Assembly (NCBI GenBank): GCA_011524755.1
Contig: WTJR01000185.1
Span: forward strand, 1 to 13,998
Length of the DNA stretch: 13,998 nt
Direction of reading: 5' to 3'
DNA from: Halieaceae bacterium
GTDB taxonomy: Bacteria; Pseudomonadota; Gammaproteobacteria; Pseudomonadales; Halieaceae
Below the pieces are notes generated by a model. It searched no databases, was not told where the DNA came from, and worked only from the letters and a program-made list of their open reading frames with translations. The position numbers and the translations under genes are program-made. Below, in pieces: positions 1 through 7,201 of the stretch. Position 1 is the first letter of the stretch; every line of letters begins with the position of its first letter.

Positions 1-738
1 AAAGATGGCGCCAAAATGTCAAAGTCCAAAGGCAATACAGTAGATCCACAGGAACTGATTGACCGCTATGGTGCGGACACCGTGCGTTTGTTCAGCATGT
101 TTGCTGCGCCTCCAGAGCAGTCACTGGAGTGGTCAGACGCGGGTGTAGAGGGATCGCACCGATTTTTGAAGCGCCTGTGGCGACTGGTTCAAGATCGCGC
201 CGTACACGAAGACGCTGTCGATGTGAAAACAGCGAATCTCAGTAAAGCTCAAAAGGACCTTCGGCGAAAAACGCACGAGACCATTGCCAAAGTCAGTGAT
301 GACTACGGTCGGCGGCAGACATTCAACACGGCAGTCGCAGCGGTTATGGAGCTTTGCAATGACGTAAGCCGTCACAGTGGCGAATCGGCAGAGGACGCGG
401 CTGTGGTTGATGAGGCGTTAACGGCAGCCGTATCGCTACTGAATCCCATCGTGCCTCATATTAGCGAGACACTGTTCGGCCAGCTTACAGGTGGCGACAT
501 CCTTGAGGCTCCATGGCCTGAGCTCGATGAAGGCGCGCTCGCCCGCGACGAAATCGACATTGTTGTTCAAGTGAATGGGAAGGTGCGAGCCAAGATCTCG
601 GTGGCCGCCGATGCCTCGAAAGAAGCGATAGAGCAAACGGCACTCACACACGATAACGTCCAACGCTTCACGGACGGCGTGACCGTGCGCAAGGTCATCG
701 TCGTTCCCGGAAAATTGGTCAATGTGGTCGCCAATTAA
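1..738 (+). CDS. leuS: Leucyl-tRNA synthetase, C-terminal part (5' end outside window)
   Basis: This cytoplasmic class I aminoacyl-tRNA synthetase charges tRNA-Leu with leucine. The frame is open from base 1 and the KMSKSKGN signature, which binds ATP in the activation step, lies at codons 5-12, so the Rossmann catalytic core and editing domain are off the left edge. What follows is the helical anticodon-binding domain (roughly codons 25-165) and the small C-terminal domain with the typical VQVNGKVRAKI stretch. About 245 codons are visible, ending at TAA 736-738. The ATG at base 16 is the Met of KMSKS and is not a start. The last 17 bases overlap lptE, consistent with co-transcription and translational coupling. 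The identification is secure. Confidence 0.98.
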   Translation, partial: KDGAKMSKSKGNTVDPQELIDRYGADTVRLFSMFAAPPEQSLEWSDAGVEGSHRFLKRLWRLVQDRAVHEDAVDVKTANLSKAQKDLRRKTHETIAKVSDDYGRRQTFNTAVAAVMELCNDVSRHSGESAEDAAVVDEALTAAVSLLNPIVPHISETLFGQLTGGDILEAPWPELDEGALARDEIDIVVQVNGKVRAKISVAADASKEAIEQTALTHDNVQRFTDGVTVRKVIVVPGKLVNVVAN

Positions 739-1261
739 ACAGTGGCGGCGAGTGCTACGCCGCACCGCACTGGTGTTGCTGGCTAGCACGCTTGTCAGTT
801 GTGGGTTTGAGCTGAGAGGTCAGAGTGACCGGGCAGCTACCCTGGGGCGATACCCAATCGCCGTTGTCAGCCAGGCTCCGAGTAGTGAGTTTGCCGCTCA
901 GTTGCGAGGTGAGCTCCAGCGCCAAGGGGCAGCCTTGCTCCCCCTGACTGAGGCAGACCTAATCCTCTATATTGATATTGAAACGTTTGAGCAGCGCAGC
1001 CTGTCCCTGACGGCACGTGCGCGTGCAGCTGAACTCGAGCTGCAGGCCAGTGTGAACTTCTCGGTAAAACTCAACGGAGAATGGCTCATCGACAACGAGC
1101 GCATTGCCGTTGTCGACCAAATGCTCAATGACCCATTAAACGTTGTGGGTAAAACGGAGGAAATGCGACTGCTGCAGGAGGAGTTACGCACTGCCCTTGT
1201 GGAAGCGCTAACCCGTCGACTGGATTACGGCATTGCCGCCTACCATGCAAGTCAAACCTGA
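722..1261 (+). CDS. lptE: LPS-assembly lipoprotein LptE
   Basis: LptE is the outer-membrane lipoprotein that plugs the LptD barrel and helps insert lipopolysaccharide into the outer leaflet. The 179-residue product begins with a basic segment (WRRVLRRT), a hydrophobic stretch (residues 15-25) and a lipobox ending at Cys27, followed directly by CGFELRG, the motif typical of mature LptE. The rest fits the family's alpha/beta sandwich and size. ATG 722 is chosen because it gives the complete lipoprotein signal; it overlaps leuS by 17 bases. The end overlaps holA by 17 bases. Position between leuS and holA is the conserved gammaproteobacterial order and strongly supports the call, since LptE sequences diverge quickly. 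Confidence 0.94.
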   Translation: MWSPIKQWRRVLRRTALVLLASTLVSCGFELRGQSDRAATLGRYPIAVVSQAPSSEFAAQLRGELQRQGAALLPLTEADLILYIDIETFEQRSLSLTARARAAELELQASVNFSVKLNGEWLIDNERIAVVDQMLNDPLNVVGKTEEMRLLQEELRTALVEALTRRLDYGIAAYHASQT

Positions 1262-2276
1262 ACAGCTAGAACAACATCTAAAGCAGGGCATGCGGTCCTG
1301 CTACCTCGTCACCGGTGCCGAGCCACTGATTATCCAGGAATGTGCCGATGCGATCCGGCGCGCGGCGCGTGCTGCAGGTTGTATTGATCGAGAGCGCTTT
1401 GATTCATCGGACAAAGAGAGCTGGCAGAACCTCGTTCAAAGCGCCAGCGCCATGTCACTTTTTGCCGACAGGAAACTGATCGAGATACAGGTTGAGAACG
1501 GTAAGCCGGGCGCAGAAGGCAGCAAGGCATTGCAGGAGTACCTGTCGATAGACAGTGAGGACATACTGCTGATTGTGGCGGGCAAGATCGACAAGCAGTC
1601 GCAACGCGCCAAGTGGTACACGGCGCTGGATCAGAGCGGGACCATTGTGACCGTTTGGCCGGTTCAACCACGCGACCTCCCCTCGTGGATTCAGCAACGC
1701 ATGAACCAGCGAGGCATGAAGTACGATCGTGAGGCGATTACGATGCTAGCCGAGCGCGTGGAAGGCAACCTACTCGCTGCGGCGCAGGAGATTGAGAAAC
1801 TCTCTCTGCTGGCCAACGACACACACATCACAACTGAGATCGTGTCTCAGTCGGTTGGTAACAGCGCACGCTACAACGCCTTTAATATGGTGGATACCGC
1901 CCTCGCCGGCGATGCTCGCGGCGCTCTGCGCGCACTGCGCGGACTCAAAGCCGAGGGCAGCGCGGCACCCGCCATTCTATGGCCAATATCAAAAGAGCTC
2001 AGGCTCCTAATCGACGCCTCATCGGCGGTGAAGAAAGGCACACCGGCAGGCGCTGCACTCGATCGATTAGGTGTTTGGCGTAGCCGACTGAATTTGATGC
2101 AGCAGGCACTTGGCAGACATACACCGGAAAGCCTTGATCACTGCCTGCACCTCAACTTTGCCGCAGATGGCAGTGCCAAAGGCTTTATGCCCGGAGACTG
2201 CTGGGATTATCTCGAGTCGCTTGTTGTGGCGATTGCCTCAGGCGCGAAATCCGAGACAACCCGTCGACGCGCGTAA
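1245..2276 (+). CDS. holA: DNA polymerase III delta subunit
   Basis: HolA (delta) is the clamp-loader subunit that opens the beta sliding clamp. The 343-residue product matches the usual family length of about 340. It starts MQVKPEQLEQHL, in the style of HolA N-termini, followed by YLVTGAEPLIIQE, which corresponds to the degenerate nucleotide-binding strand and loop; EGNLLAAAQEIEKLSLL is the conserved helix of the lid domain. ATG 1245 is preferred over the in-frame TTG at 1233 because it gives the family-like N-terminus; it lies inside the last codons of lptE. No strong Shine-Dalgarno is seen, so translation is probably coupled to lptE. nadD, the usual next gene, is absent; instead the minus-strand exporter overlaps the last 70 bases. 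Confidence 0.95.
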   Translation: MQVKPEQLEQHLKQGMRSCYLVTGAEPLIIQECADAIRRAARAAGCIDRERFDSSDKESWQNLVQSASAMSLFADRKLIEIQVENGKPGAEGSKALQEYLSIDSEDILLIVAGKIDKQSQRAKWYTALDQSGTIVTVWPVQPRDLPSWIQQRMNQRGMKYDREAITMLAERVEGNLLAAAQEIEKLSLLANDTHITTEIVSQSVGNSARYNAFNMVDTALAGDARGALRALRGLKAEGSAAPAILWPISKELRLLIDASSAVKKGTPAGAALDRLGVWRSRLNLMQQALGRHTPESLDHCLHLNFAADGSAKGFMPGDCWDYLESLVVAIASGAKSETTRRRA

Positions 2277-3466
2277 AGCGCCAGCACCGCTAAAACCCCC
2301 AGCGCTGACGCTACAGCAAAGGTCGTCACAAACCCTGCCCACTCTGCAAGTGCGCCATTGATAGCAGCCCCCAGCGCAGGAGATGCCATCATAGTCATCG
2401 ACCACAGGCTCATGACGCGCCCGTGGTAATTTGGATCGATGGCTAGCTGGGTCAGTGCCTGACATCCAGTACCCGCGATCGTCGTCGTAAAGGTAATAAG
2501 GCCCACGACAACAGCGAGACTTATCAGAGCATCCAACCAGTTCAGAGTGGCAAGTAGTAACGTTGCCCCAAACAGCGCAACTAAAATCAGGCGATAAAGG
2601 CCGATAACGTGAGCGGCCTGCCGGCTCATTAATAAGCCGCCGAGAACTGCACCCGTGCCTGCGGCGGCGGTCAGCCAAGCCAGTTCGCTCGCCCCACCCA
2701 TCAACAGTCGACCTGAGACTGCGGGCAGCAGTTCAATAAAGCTGCGGCCCAGGAGACCGTTAACTAGGGTGGACAACAGAATCAGAATGACCACCGGGTT
2801 GTTGCGCACGTAGTTCAACCCCTCGATAAATTCGCTGTTGACGCTTTTATCAGAGCGGCTTTCCCGCGTACCGACCCCGCGAAGGGTTGTCAAAATCACG
2901 CCTGAGATTGCGAAAATGCAAACAGCAACGATCCAAGCCCAACCGACGCCCAGCTGAGCAATAATTGCAGCACACATTGCAGGGCCCAAGATGCGAGCAA
3001 TATTGAAGGACATGGCGACAAGCCCAACAGCACTCGGCAGCGCACTTCGAGGGACCAGAAGCGGCACGAGCGCCAAGCGCATAGGACTGTGTAATGCCGA
3101 TGCAGACCCCAGCGCTGCCGCGAGCAACAGCAAGGTCAGCTCATTAAAGGCTCCAAGAAAGGTCGTAATAGCGCCAGTAAGACCTATAAATGCGTGAAAG
3201 ACCATGGAAAAAATCAGGCCGTGCCGAGGGTTAACCCGGTCTGACTGCACACCAAAGTAAGGCGACAAAACAAGTGCCGGAGCCAACATCAGCGCGCCCA
3301 CAATGCCGACCCACAGGGGTGATGCTGTCAGCTCCCAAGCGCTCCAGCCCAGGATGAAGCGCAACATCCAGGCCCCGAGACCAGAAAACCAACTCGCTGG
3401 GTAGTAGCGCCGAAATCGAGGCTCTCTTAGTGCGGAATGAGCAACCTGTCGCTTTTCACGACACAC
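2207..3466 (-). CDS. MFS transporter, EntS-like (MFS_3 type)
   Basis: This is a predicted inner-membrane major facilitator exporter of 419 residues with about twelve hydrophobic segments. After a short basic N-terminus (LREPRFRRYYPASWFSGLG) comes the first transmembrane helix; the loop 2-3 signature GVQSDRVNPRHG is at residues 72-83, a variant of MFS motif A. General similarity is to the enterobactin exporter/EntS-like branch, but the substrate cannot be read from sequence. The start is GTG 3466, with a GAGAGG ribosome-binding site 8 bases upstream; no other in-frame start follows closely. The stop at 2207 lies inside holA, giving a 70-base tail-to-tail overlap. It is divergent from imuA, and the LexA box at 3506-3521 is only 39 bases upstream of its start codon. 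Confidence 0.9.
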   Translation of the reverse strand: MCREKRQVAHSALREPRFRRYYPASWFSGLGAWMLRFILGWSAWELTASPLWVGIVGALMLAPALVLSPYFGVQSDRVNPRHGLIFSMVFHAFIGLTGAITTFLGAFNELTLLLLAAALGSASALHSPMRLALVPLLVPRSALPSAVGLVAMSFNIARILGPAMCAAIIAQLGVGWAWIVAVCIFAISGVILTTLRGVGTRESRSDKSVNSEFIEGLNYVRNNPVVILILLSTLVNGLLGRSFIELLPAVSGRLLMGGASELAWLTAAAGTGAVLGGLLMSRQAAHVIGLYRLILVALFGATLLLATLNWLDALISLAVVVGLITFTTTIAGTGCQALTQLAIDPNYHGRVMSLWSMTMMASPALGAAINGALAEWAGFVTTFAVASALGVLAVLALYARRRVVSDFAPEAIATTSDSR

Positions 3467-3474
3467 AAATATCG

Positions 3475-3480
3475 CCTCTC
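3475..3480 (-). promoter_or_regulatory. Ribosome-binding site of the MFS gene
   Basis: GAGAGG on the minus strand ends 8 bases before GTG 3466. It supports this non-ATG start for the transporter. Confidence 0.6.
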
Positions 3481-3509
3481 TTGCTTTTCAATCACAATGG
3501 AACTACTGT
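3481..3509 (+). promoter_or_regulatory. Candidate sigma-70 promoter of imuA
   Basis: A -35-like TTGCTT (3481-3486) and a -10-like TACTGT (3504-3509) are separated by 17 bases. The -10 element overlaps the left half of the LexA operator, the usual arrangement at SOS promoters, so bound LexA would block polymerase. Predicted start is near 3516, giving a leader of about 60 bases. Confidence 0.45.
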
Positions 3510-3521
3510 TTATTTATACAG
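3506..3521 (+). promoter_or_regulatory. LexA operator (SOS box) upstream of imuA
   Basis: CTGT-TTATTTAT-ACAG matches the gammaproteobacterial LexA consensus CTGT-N8-ACAG exactly, with an AT-only spacer and flanking TA on both sides (core 3504-3523). It lies 53 bases before the imuA ATG and 39 bases before the divergent MFS GTG. Read on the minus strand, its 20-base core is identical to the imuB operator core. Confidence 0.92.
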
Positions 3522-3564
3522 TATTTTTACTGATGCCATTTCAGCACGCATTAGTCTTATTTTC

Positions 3565-3568
3565 GGAG
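3565..3568 (+). promoter_or_regulatory. Ribosome-binding site deciding the imuA start
   Basis: GGAG lies 6 bases before ATG 3575. It supports the short form of ImuA over an upstream ATG at 3437, which would put the LexA operator inside the coding region. Confidence 0.7.
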
Positions 3569-3574
3569 CACATC

Positions 3575-4315
3575 ATGAGCTACTCCATAGAGCAAATCAT
3601 CAATCGTCCAGACACCTGGCAGGGCAGTGAAGGACGCAGTAATTCACGCGTCATTCTAACCACTAAGTCAGCCAATGCGGACTGGCATAACAGACAAAGT
3701 ATCCCCACTGGCTTTGAGAGCCTCGATAAAGAGCTTCACCTCAATGGTTGGCCAACCCACGGCGCAGTCGAAGTCCTGAGCGACCAGGATGGTGCTGAGT
3801 GCATGGGACTCTTTCTACCCACGATGCAAAAACTGGCAAGCGAGAAGCGCTGGCAAGCTTTTATTAACGCACCACACACACCCTATGCCCCATTATTACG
3901 CGCCCACCATATTCCCACTGAGCAAGTACTTATGGTTCATCCAAAACACCGTGATGAAACGTTATGGGCTACCGAGCAAGCGGTTCGCAGTACAACCTGC
4001 AGCACCGTATTTGCCTGGTTAGGGAGCACTCACTTCCGTTATGCAGAAATTCGCAAACTGCAGTTAGCCGCCGCCAGTACGGACACCCTACTCTTCTTGT
4101 TCAGATCGAGCGATGCGCTATCTGACTCAACACCTGTATCGCTACGTCTGCACATTAATGCCTACCGTGAAGTCACCGTCGTCAAACAGCGTGGCGGTAA
4201 ACGCGAAGTCGATGTGCGGTTACCCGCGAACCCTATTCTGGAAACTCATGACATTGCGCACCGCGGTAAAGCGCTTGCTACCAAGACAGGTACGTTCTTA
4301 ACGCCTGTCGCATAG
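3575..4315 (+). CDS. imuA: SOS mutasome accessory protein ImuA (RecA/SulA-like)
   Basis: ImuA is the RecA-related accessory factor of the ImuA-ImuB-DnaE2 translesion system, which copies damaged DNA with mutations. The 246-residue product has the family marks: IPTGFESLDKEL plus NGWPTHGAVEVLS (residues 43-69), INAPHTPYAPLL (97-108), VLMVHPKHRDETLWATEQA (118-136), TVFAWLG (144-150) and LRLHINA (190-196). The Walker A position reads SDQDGAECM, without the GK[S/T] of true RecA, so ATP hydrolysis is doubtful. ATG 3575 has a good ribosome-binding site. A LexA box and promoter lie upstream. Unlike most imu cassettes, imuB does not follow; a stem-loop and an unrelated permease do. The short, divergent family leaves slight doubt, but the LexA box and nearby imuB and dnaE2 make the call firm. 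Confidence 0.92.
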   Translation: MSYSIEQIINRPDTWQGSEGRSNSRVILTTKSANADWHNRQSIPTGFESLDKELHLNGWPTHGAVEVLSDQDGAECMGLFLPTMQKLASEKRWQAFINAPHTPYAPLLRAHHIPTEQVLMVHPKHRDETLWATEQAVRSTTCSTVFAWLGSTHFRYAEIRKLQLAAASTDTLLFLFRSSDALSDSTPVSLRLHINAYREVTVVKQRGGKREVDVRLPANPILETHDIAHRGKALATKTGTFLTPVA

Positions 4316-4340
4316 CGCCTACTCCTCCACTTCCCCACTA

Positions 4341-4374
4341 CCCCGGGACTCGGGCTCCCCTCCGAGTTTCGGGG
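4341..4374 (+). terminator. Strong stem-loop after imuA, possible terminator
   Basis: Arms 4341-4353 (CCCCGGGACTCGG) and 4362-4374 (CCGAGTTTCGGGG) pair over 13 bp, including two G-U pairs, around an 8-base loop. It starts 25 bases after the imuA stop. No U-run follows (TCTCACGTTT), so it is not a canonical intrinsic terminator; it may terminate weakly, protect the imuA mRNA 3' end, or separate imuA from the permease gene. Confidence 0.45.
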
Positions 4375-4462
4375 TCTCACGTTTATCTAACGTTATCGAA
4401 GATGCTCTAACCTTAGACCTGACTGCGTTATGCTCTCGGCGTGCTAACTAGCTCGATGTGAG

Positions 4463-5200
4463 ATGCCTGAACTACCCATCACAAGCGATATCTTTTTGTT
4501 GCTGGTCACAACCAGCTTTATCGCCTCAATGCTCACTGCATCAGTGGGCATTGGTGGCGGCACACTGGTACTCGCGGTGCTTGTCGTAACCGTCCCTATC
4601 GCCGCTGTCGTACCACTGCACAGCGTCGTTCAGCTTGGCTCCAATACCGGACGAGCCATCATGACGCGCCCCCATGTCTCGATGCGCTTATTCTGGCCAC
4701 TGGTCATCGGCGCTGTCATTGGCACCCTCGCAGCGGCTCCCTTTAGCGCCTTTTGGCTAAATGAGATACAGCTCACCCTGCTACTCGCGGGTTTTACACT
4801 GCTAGTCACCTGGGTACCCATCCCAGCCATAAAAACCCATCGAAGCAGTCACAATCTGTTCTTTAGCATTGGCATCAGCTTCATTGGGGTATTTGTCAGC
4901 GCAACCGGTCCTTTGATTGCGGCCTACCTCAGACATCAGGCAGCAAACCGGCAAGAGTTGGTCGCCACCATGGCTGCCAGCGTCTCGACAATGAATTTTC
5001 TTCGCATCGTGCTGTTTAGCGGGCTTGGCTTCGTGTGGTACGAGTGGCTTGTCCCGCTAGCAGCCATGATTGCAGCTGGCTTTGGCGGGACACTCATTGG
5101 CCTTCAATTGCTAGGGCGCTTGCCTGAGAAATTATTTCAGACACTGCTCAAACTGCTACTCACCACACTCGCCATTCTGATGATCATCAGAGTCATGTGA
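4463..5200 (+). CDS. TauE/SafE (TSUP) family sulfite/organic-anion permease
   Basis: A small polytopic inner-membrane protein of 245 residues, the usual size for the TauE/SafE (4-toluene sulfonate uptake permease, DUF81) family, which moves sulfite, sulfoacetate or other small anions. It has seven to eight hydrophobic segments. The first half carries SVGIGGGTLVLAVLV (about residues 27-41), the family's glycine-rich signature after helix 1; a second-half repeat contains FIGVFVSATGPLIAAYL. ATG 4463 has only a weak GTGAG directly upstream, so the start is moderately sure. The 147-base gap before it holds the post-imuA stem-loop; no clear promoter of its own was found. It is convergent with the DUF885 gene, 16 bases away. 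The substrate is unknown and no sulfur-metabolism gene is nearby. Confidence 0.9.
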   Translation: MPELPITSDIFLLLVTTSFIASMLTASVGIGGGTLVLAVLVVTVPIAAVVPLHSVVQLGSNTGRAIMTRPHVSMRLFWPLVIGAVIGTLAAAPFSAFWLNEIQLTLLLAGFTLLVTWVPIPAIKTHRSSHNLFFSIGISFIGVFVSATGPLIAAYLRHQAANRQELVATMAASVSTMNFLRIVLFSGLGFVWYEWLVPLAAMIAAGFGGTLIGLQLLGRLPEKLFQTLLKLLLTTLAILMIIRVM

Positions 5201-5216
5201 CCAAGCTTCGCTGTTC

Positions 5217-7067
5217 TTACCCTTCTGAACTCTGCACTCGAACCATGGCATCGATGTTTTCTGCCAACTTGTTAAGTGGGACCGGGCCGCTGCCAAGCAC
5301 TGTGTCGTGGAACAACCGGATATCAAACTTATCTCCCAAAGCTTCGCGCGCTTGCTCGCGAAGTTCAACGATACGGAGCTTCCCAATCATGTAGGCAGTC
5401 GCCTGCCCCGGCATGGCTATGTAGCGTTCAATGGCTTTGATGCAGTCATACTCTGCATTGGGCGTGTTGTTGACCAAATAGGAGATAGCCTCCTCGCGAC
5501 TCCAGCGCTTGCTGTGGATGCCGGTATCCACAACCAATCGCGCGGCTCGCCAGAGTTCCATTGCCAACTGACCAAATCGCGAATACGGATCCTCGTAAAA
5601 CCCCATTTCATGAGCCAGTTGCTCGGTATACAAGCCCCAACCCTCGGAGAATGCGGTAAAACTGAGGTAGCGCTGTAAATCGGGAACGCCCTCCAACTCG
5701 GCTGTAATGGCGCGCTGAAGGTGGTGCCCGGGTAATCCCTCATGGAAAGCCAAGGCCTCCAAATCAGTCTTTGGCATCGCCGACATATCAAACAGGTTTG
5801 CGTAATAAATACCCGGACGGGATCCGTCAGGCGGCGGGCTCTGATAGAAGGCTTTGCCGGCGCTGCGCTCACGAAAAGGCTCGACACGTTTAACAATCAA
5901 TTCAGCTTTCGGAAGCACACCAAAATACTCGGGTAACTTTACCTCCATGCGCGCAATAGCCGATCGCGCGTCCTCAAGGTACTGCTCCCTACCTTCATCG
6001 GTGTTGGGGTAACGCAGCTCCTGATTTTCCCGAACAAACACAAAAAACTCTTGGAGCGTTCCCGAAAAACCCACCTGTCCCATGATCGATCGCATCTCAT
6101 TATGAATACGGTTTACATTGGTCAAGCCGAGCTGGTGAACCTCATCGGCTGTTAAGTCGGTTGTCGTGAACCACTTAAGCAGGCGCTGGTAGTACTCCTC
6201 CCCGTCGGGAAACCGCCAGACTCCATCATCGCCCGTTGCCGATTGCGCTAGGCGTTCGACCGTAGCCATAAAACGTTTATACGCAGGCTTAAACTGGGAG
6301 ACCAAGGCATCGCGCCCCGCGTTGAGAAGCTGCGCCTCCTCGTCTTCTGGAAGCTCGAGCTTGGCGACTTTCGCCTGGAAGTCAGACCACACAGGCGAGA
6401 GGTTCTCTGAGTCGTCAAACGGCTGACCGCTAATGACATTACTCGAGGACTCCAAAATAGCGGGGTACATCCAGTCGACAAGATAAAACCCTTTATCAGC
6501 TCGCAGTATGAGCTGCTCCTCAACCTCCCCCAAATAGGTCTCAACGTTCTTCAACCGCCCTACATAAGCCTCAGCATCTTCGACTGAGGTCACCCGGTGA
6601 ATGTTGATGAGCGAGCTGGGGATGCTGGTGTGAGCGCCACGAAATTGATGTAGCGCGTAAGCATGGTGTCGGAAGTCATCGAGCATGAGCGACCGCTCAA
6701 GCGACATACGATAGAGGTCTAGCGATAGTTGCCCCGCCTCAGGTAGCGCTGAGCGATCGAACCCGTCGAGCTCAACCAATCCCGCTTCCATCCGAGCCCG
6801 CTCCTCATCCTGAAACGCCTCTGATTGCGGGTTCCACTCATCTTGGCGATCTTTAATACCAAGATAGCTTGCCGTGAAGGGCTGCCGAGCGAGGTTATCG
6901 GCGAAGACTTCCGCCAAATAGGCGTTCAAACGATCATGCTCAGACTCTGCAACTGGCGCGTCGTTAACCACCGGGTTATCACTAGACTGAATCTGTGAGT
7001 CGCCACAGCCAGCTAGCAAAAGTGTGACGGCGCAGGTCACGGCAATGAAGGTACGTAGAATTCGCAT
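5217..7067 (-). CDS. DUF885 family lipoprotein, putative metallopeptidase
   Basis: A predicted lipid-anchored envelope protein of 616 residues, the normal size for the DUF885 family of putative zinc peptidases. The N-terminus MRILRTFIAVTCAVTLLLAG is a type II signal with lipobox LAGC (Cys21) and Gly22 at +2, which favours the outer membrane. Near the C-terminus are HEGLPGHHLQ (residues 442-451), a zinc-binding HExxxGH-like motif, and SEGWGLYTEQL (474-484), whose Glu is a likely third ligand; PGQATAYMIGKL (553-564) is also characteristic. An upstream in-frame extension to 7421 is open but would cover the carboxyltransferase start; the lipoprotein signal fixes ATG 7065-7067. Only a weak ribosome-binding site (AGAGAA) is seen. 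The true substrate is unknown. It is divergent from the carboxyltransferase gene, with 134 bases between. Confidence 0.93.
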   Translation of the reverse strand: MRILRTFIAVTCAVTLLLAGCGDSQIQSSDNPVVNDAPVAESEHDRLNAYLAEVFADNLARQPFTASYLGIKDRQDEWNPQSEAFQDEERARMEAGLVELDGFDRSALPEAGQLSLDLYRMSLERSLMLDDFRHHAYALHQFRGAHTSIPSSLINIHRVTSVEDAEAYVGRLKNVETYLGEVEEQLILRADKGFYLVDWMYPAILESSSNVISGQPFDDSENLSPVWSDFQAKVAKLELPEDEEAQLLNAGRDALVSQFKPAYKRFMATVERLAQSATGDDGVWRFPDGEEYYQRLLKWFTTTDLTADEVHQLGLTNVNRIHNEMRSIMGQVGFSGTLQEFFVFVRENQELRYPNTDEGREQYLEDARSAIARMEVKLPEYFGVLPKAELIVKRVEPFRERSAGKAFYQSPPPDGSRPGIYYANLFDMSAMPKTDLEALAFHEGLPGHHLQRAITAELEGVPDLQRYLSFTAFSEGWGLYTEQLAHEMGFYEDPYSRFGQLAMELWRAARLVVDTGIHSKRWSREEAISYLVNNTPNAEYDCIKAIERYIAMPGQATAYMIGKLRIVELREQAREALGDKFDIRLFHDTVLGSGPVPLNKLAENIDAMVRVQSSEG

Positions 7068-7145
7068 AAGTGTTTCTCTGATAACAACCGGTGAAACGCG
7101 CATGGTAACCCAGCAATGAACACCGAGCCTCAGCTTTGGGAAAAC

Positions 7146-7174
7146 TTGCCTGAGCAGGACATGAACCTTATCGT
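7146..7174 (+). promoter_or_regulatory. Candidate sigma-70 promoter of the carboxyltransferase gene
   Basis: TTGCCT (7146-7151) and TATCGT (7169-7174) are 17 bases apart, with a predicted start near 7181, about 20 bases before the GTG start. The rest of the 7068-7201 gap shows no clear operator or hairpin. Confidence 0.35.
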
Positions 7175-7190
7175 CTAGCAATTCGATCGC

Positions 7191-7195
7191 AGGAG
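7191..7195 (+). promoter_or_regulatory. Ribosome-binding site of the carboxyltransferase gene
   Basis: AGGAG lies 6 bases before GTG 7202, a near-ideal site that supports the non-ATG start. Confidence 0.8.
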
Positions 7196-7201
7196 CGAAC
7201 T

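Noticed and set aside
1233..1247. TTG 1233 as the holA start
   Set aside because: ATG 1245 gives the MQVKPEQL N-terminus usual for HolA; the extra MPPT residues are not family-like.
2110..2361. 83-codon plus-strand frame spanning the holA end
   Set aside because: Out of frame with holA and antisense to the MFS gene, low-complexity composition and no ribosome-binding site.
3437..3574. N-terminal extension of imuA from ATG 3437
   Set aside because: It would code through the LexA box and promoter and overlap the MFS start; ATG 3575 has GGAG at good spacing and gives the family-like length.
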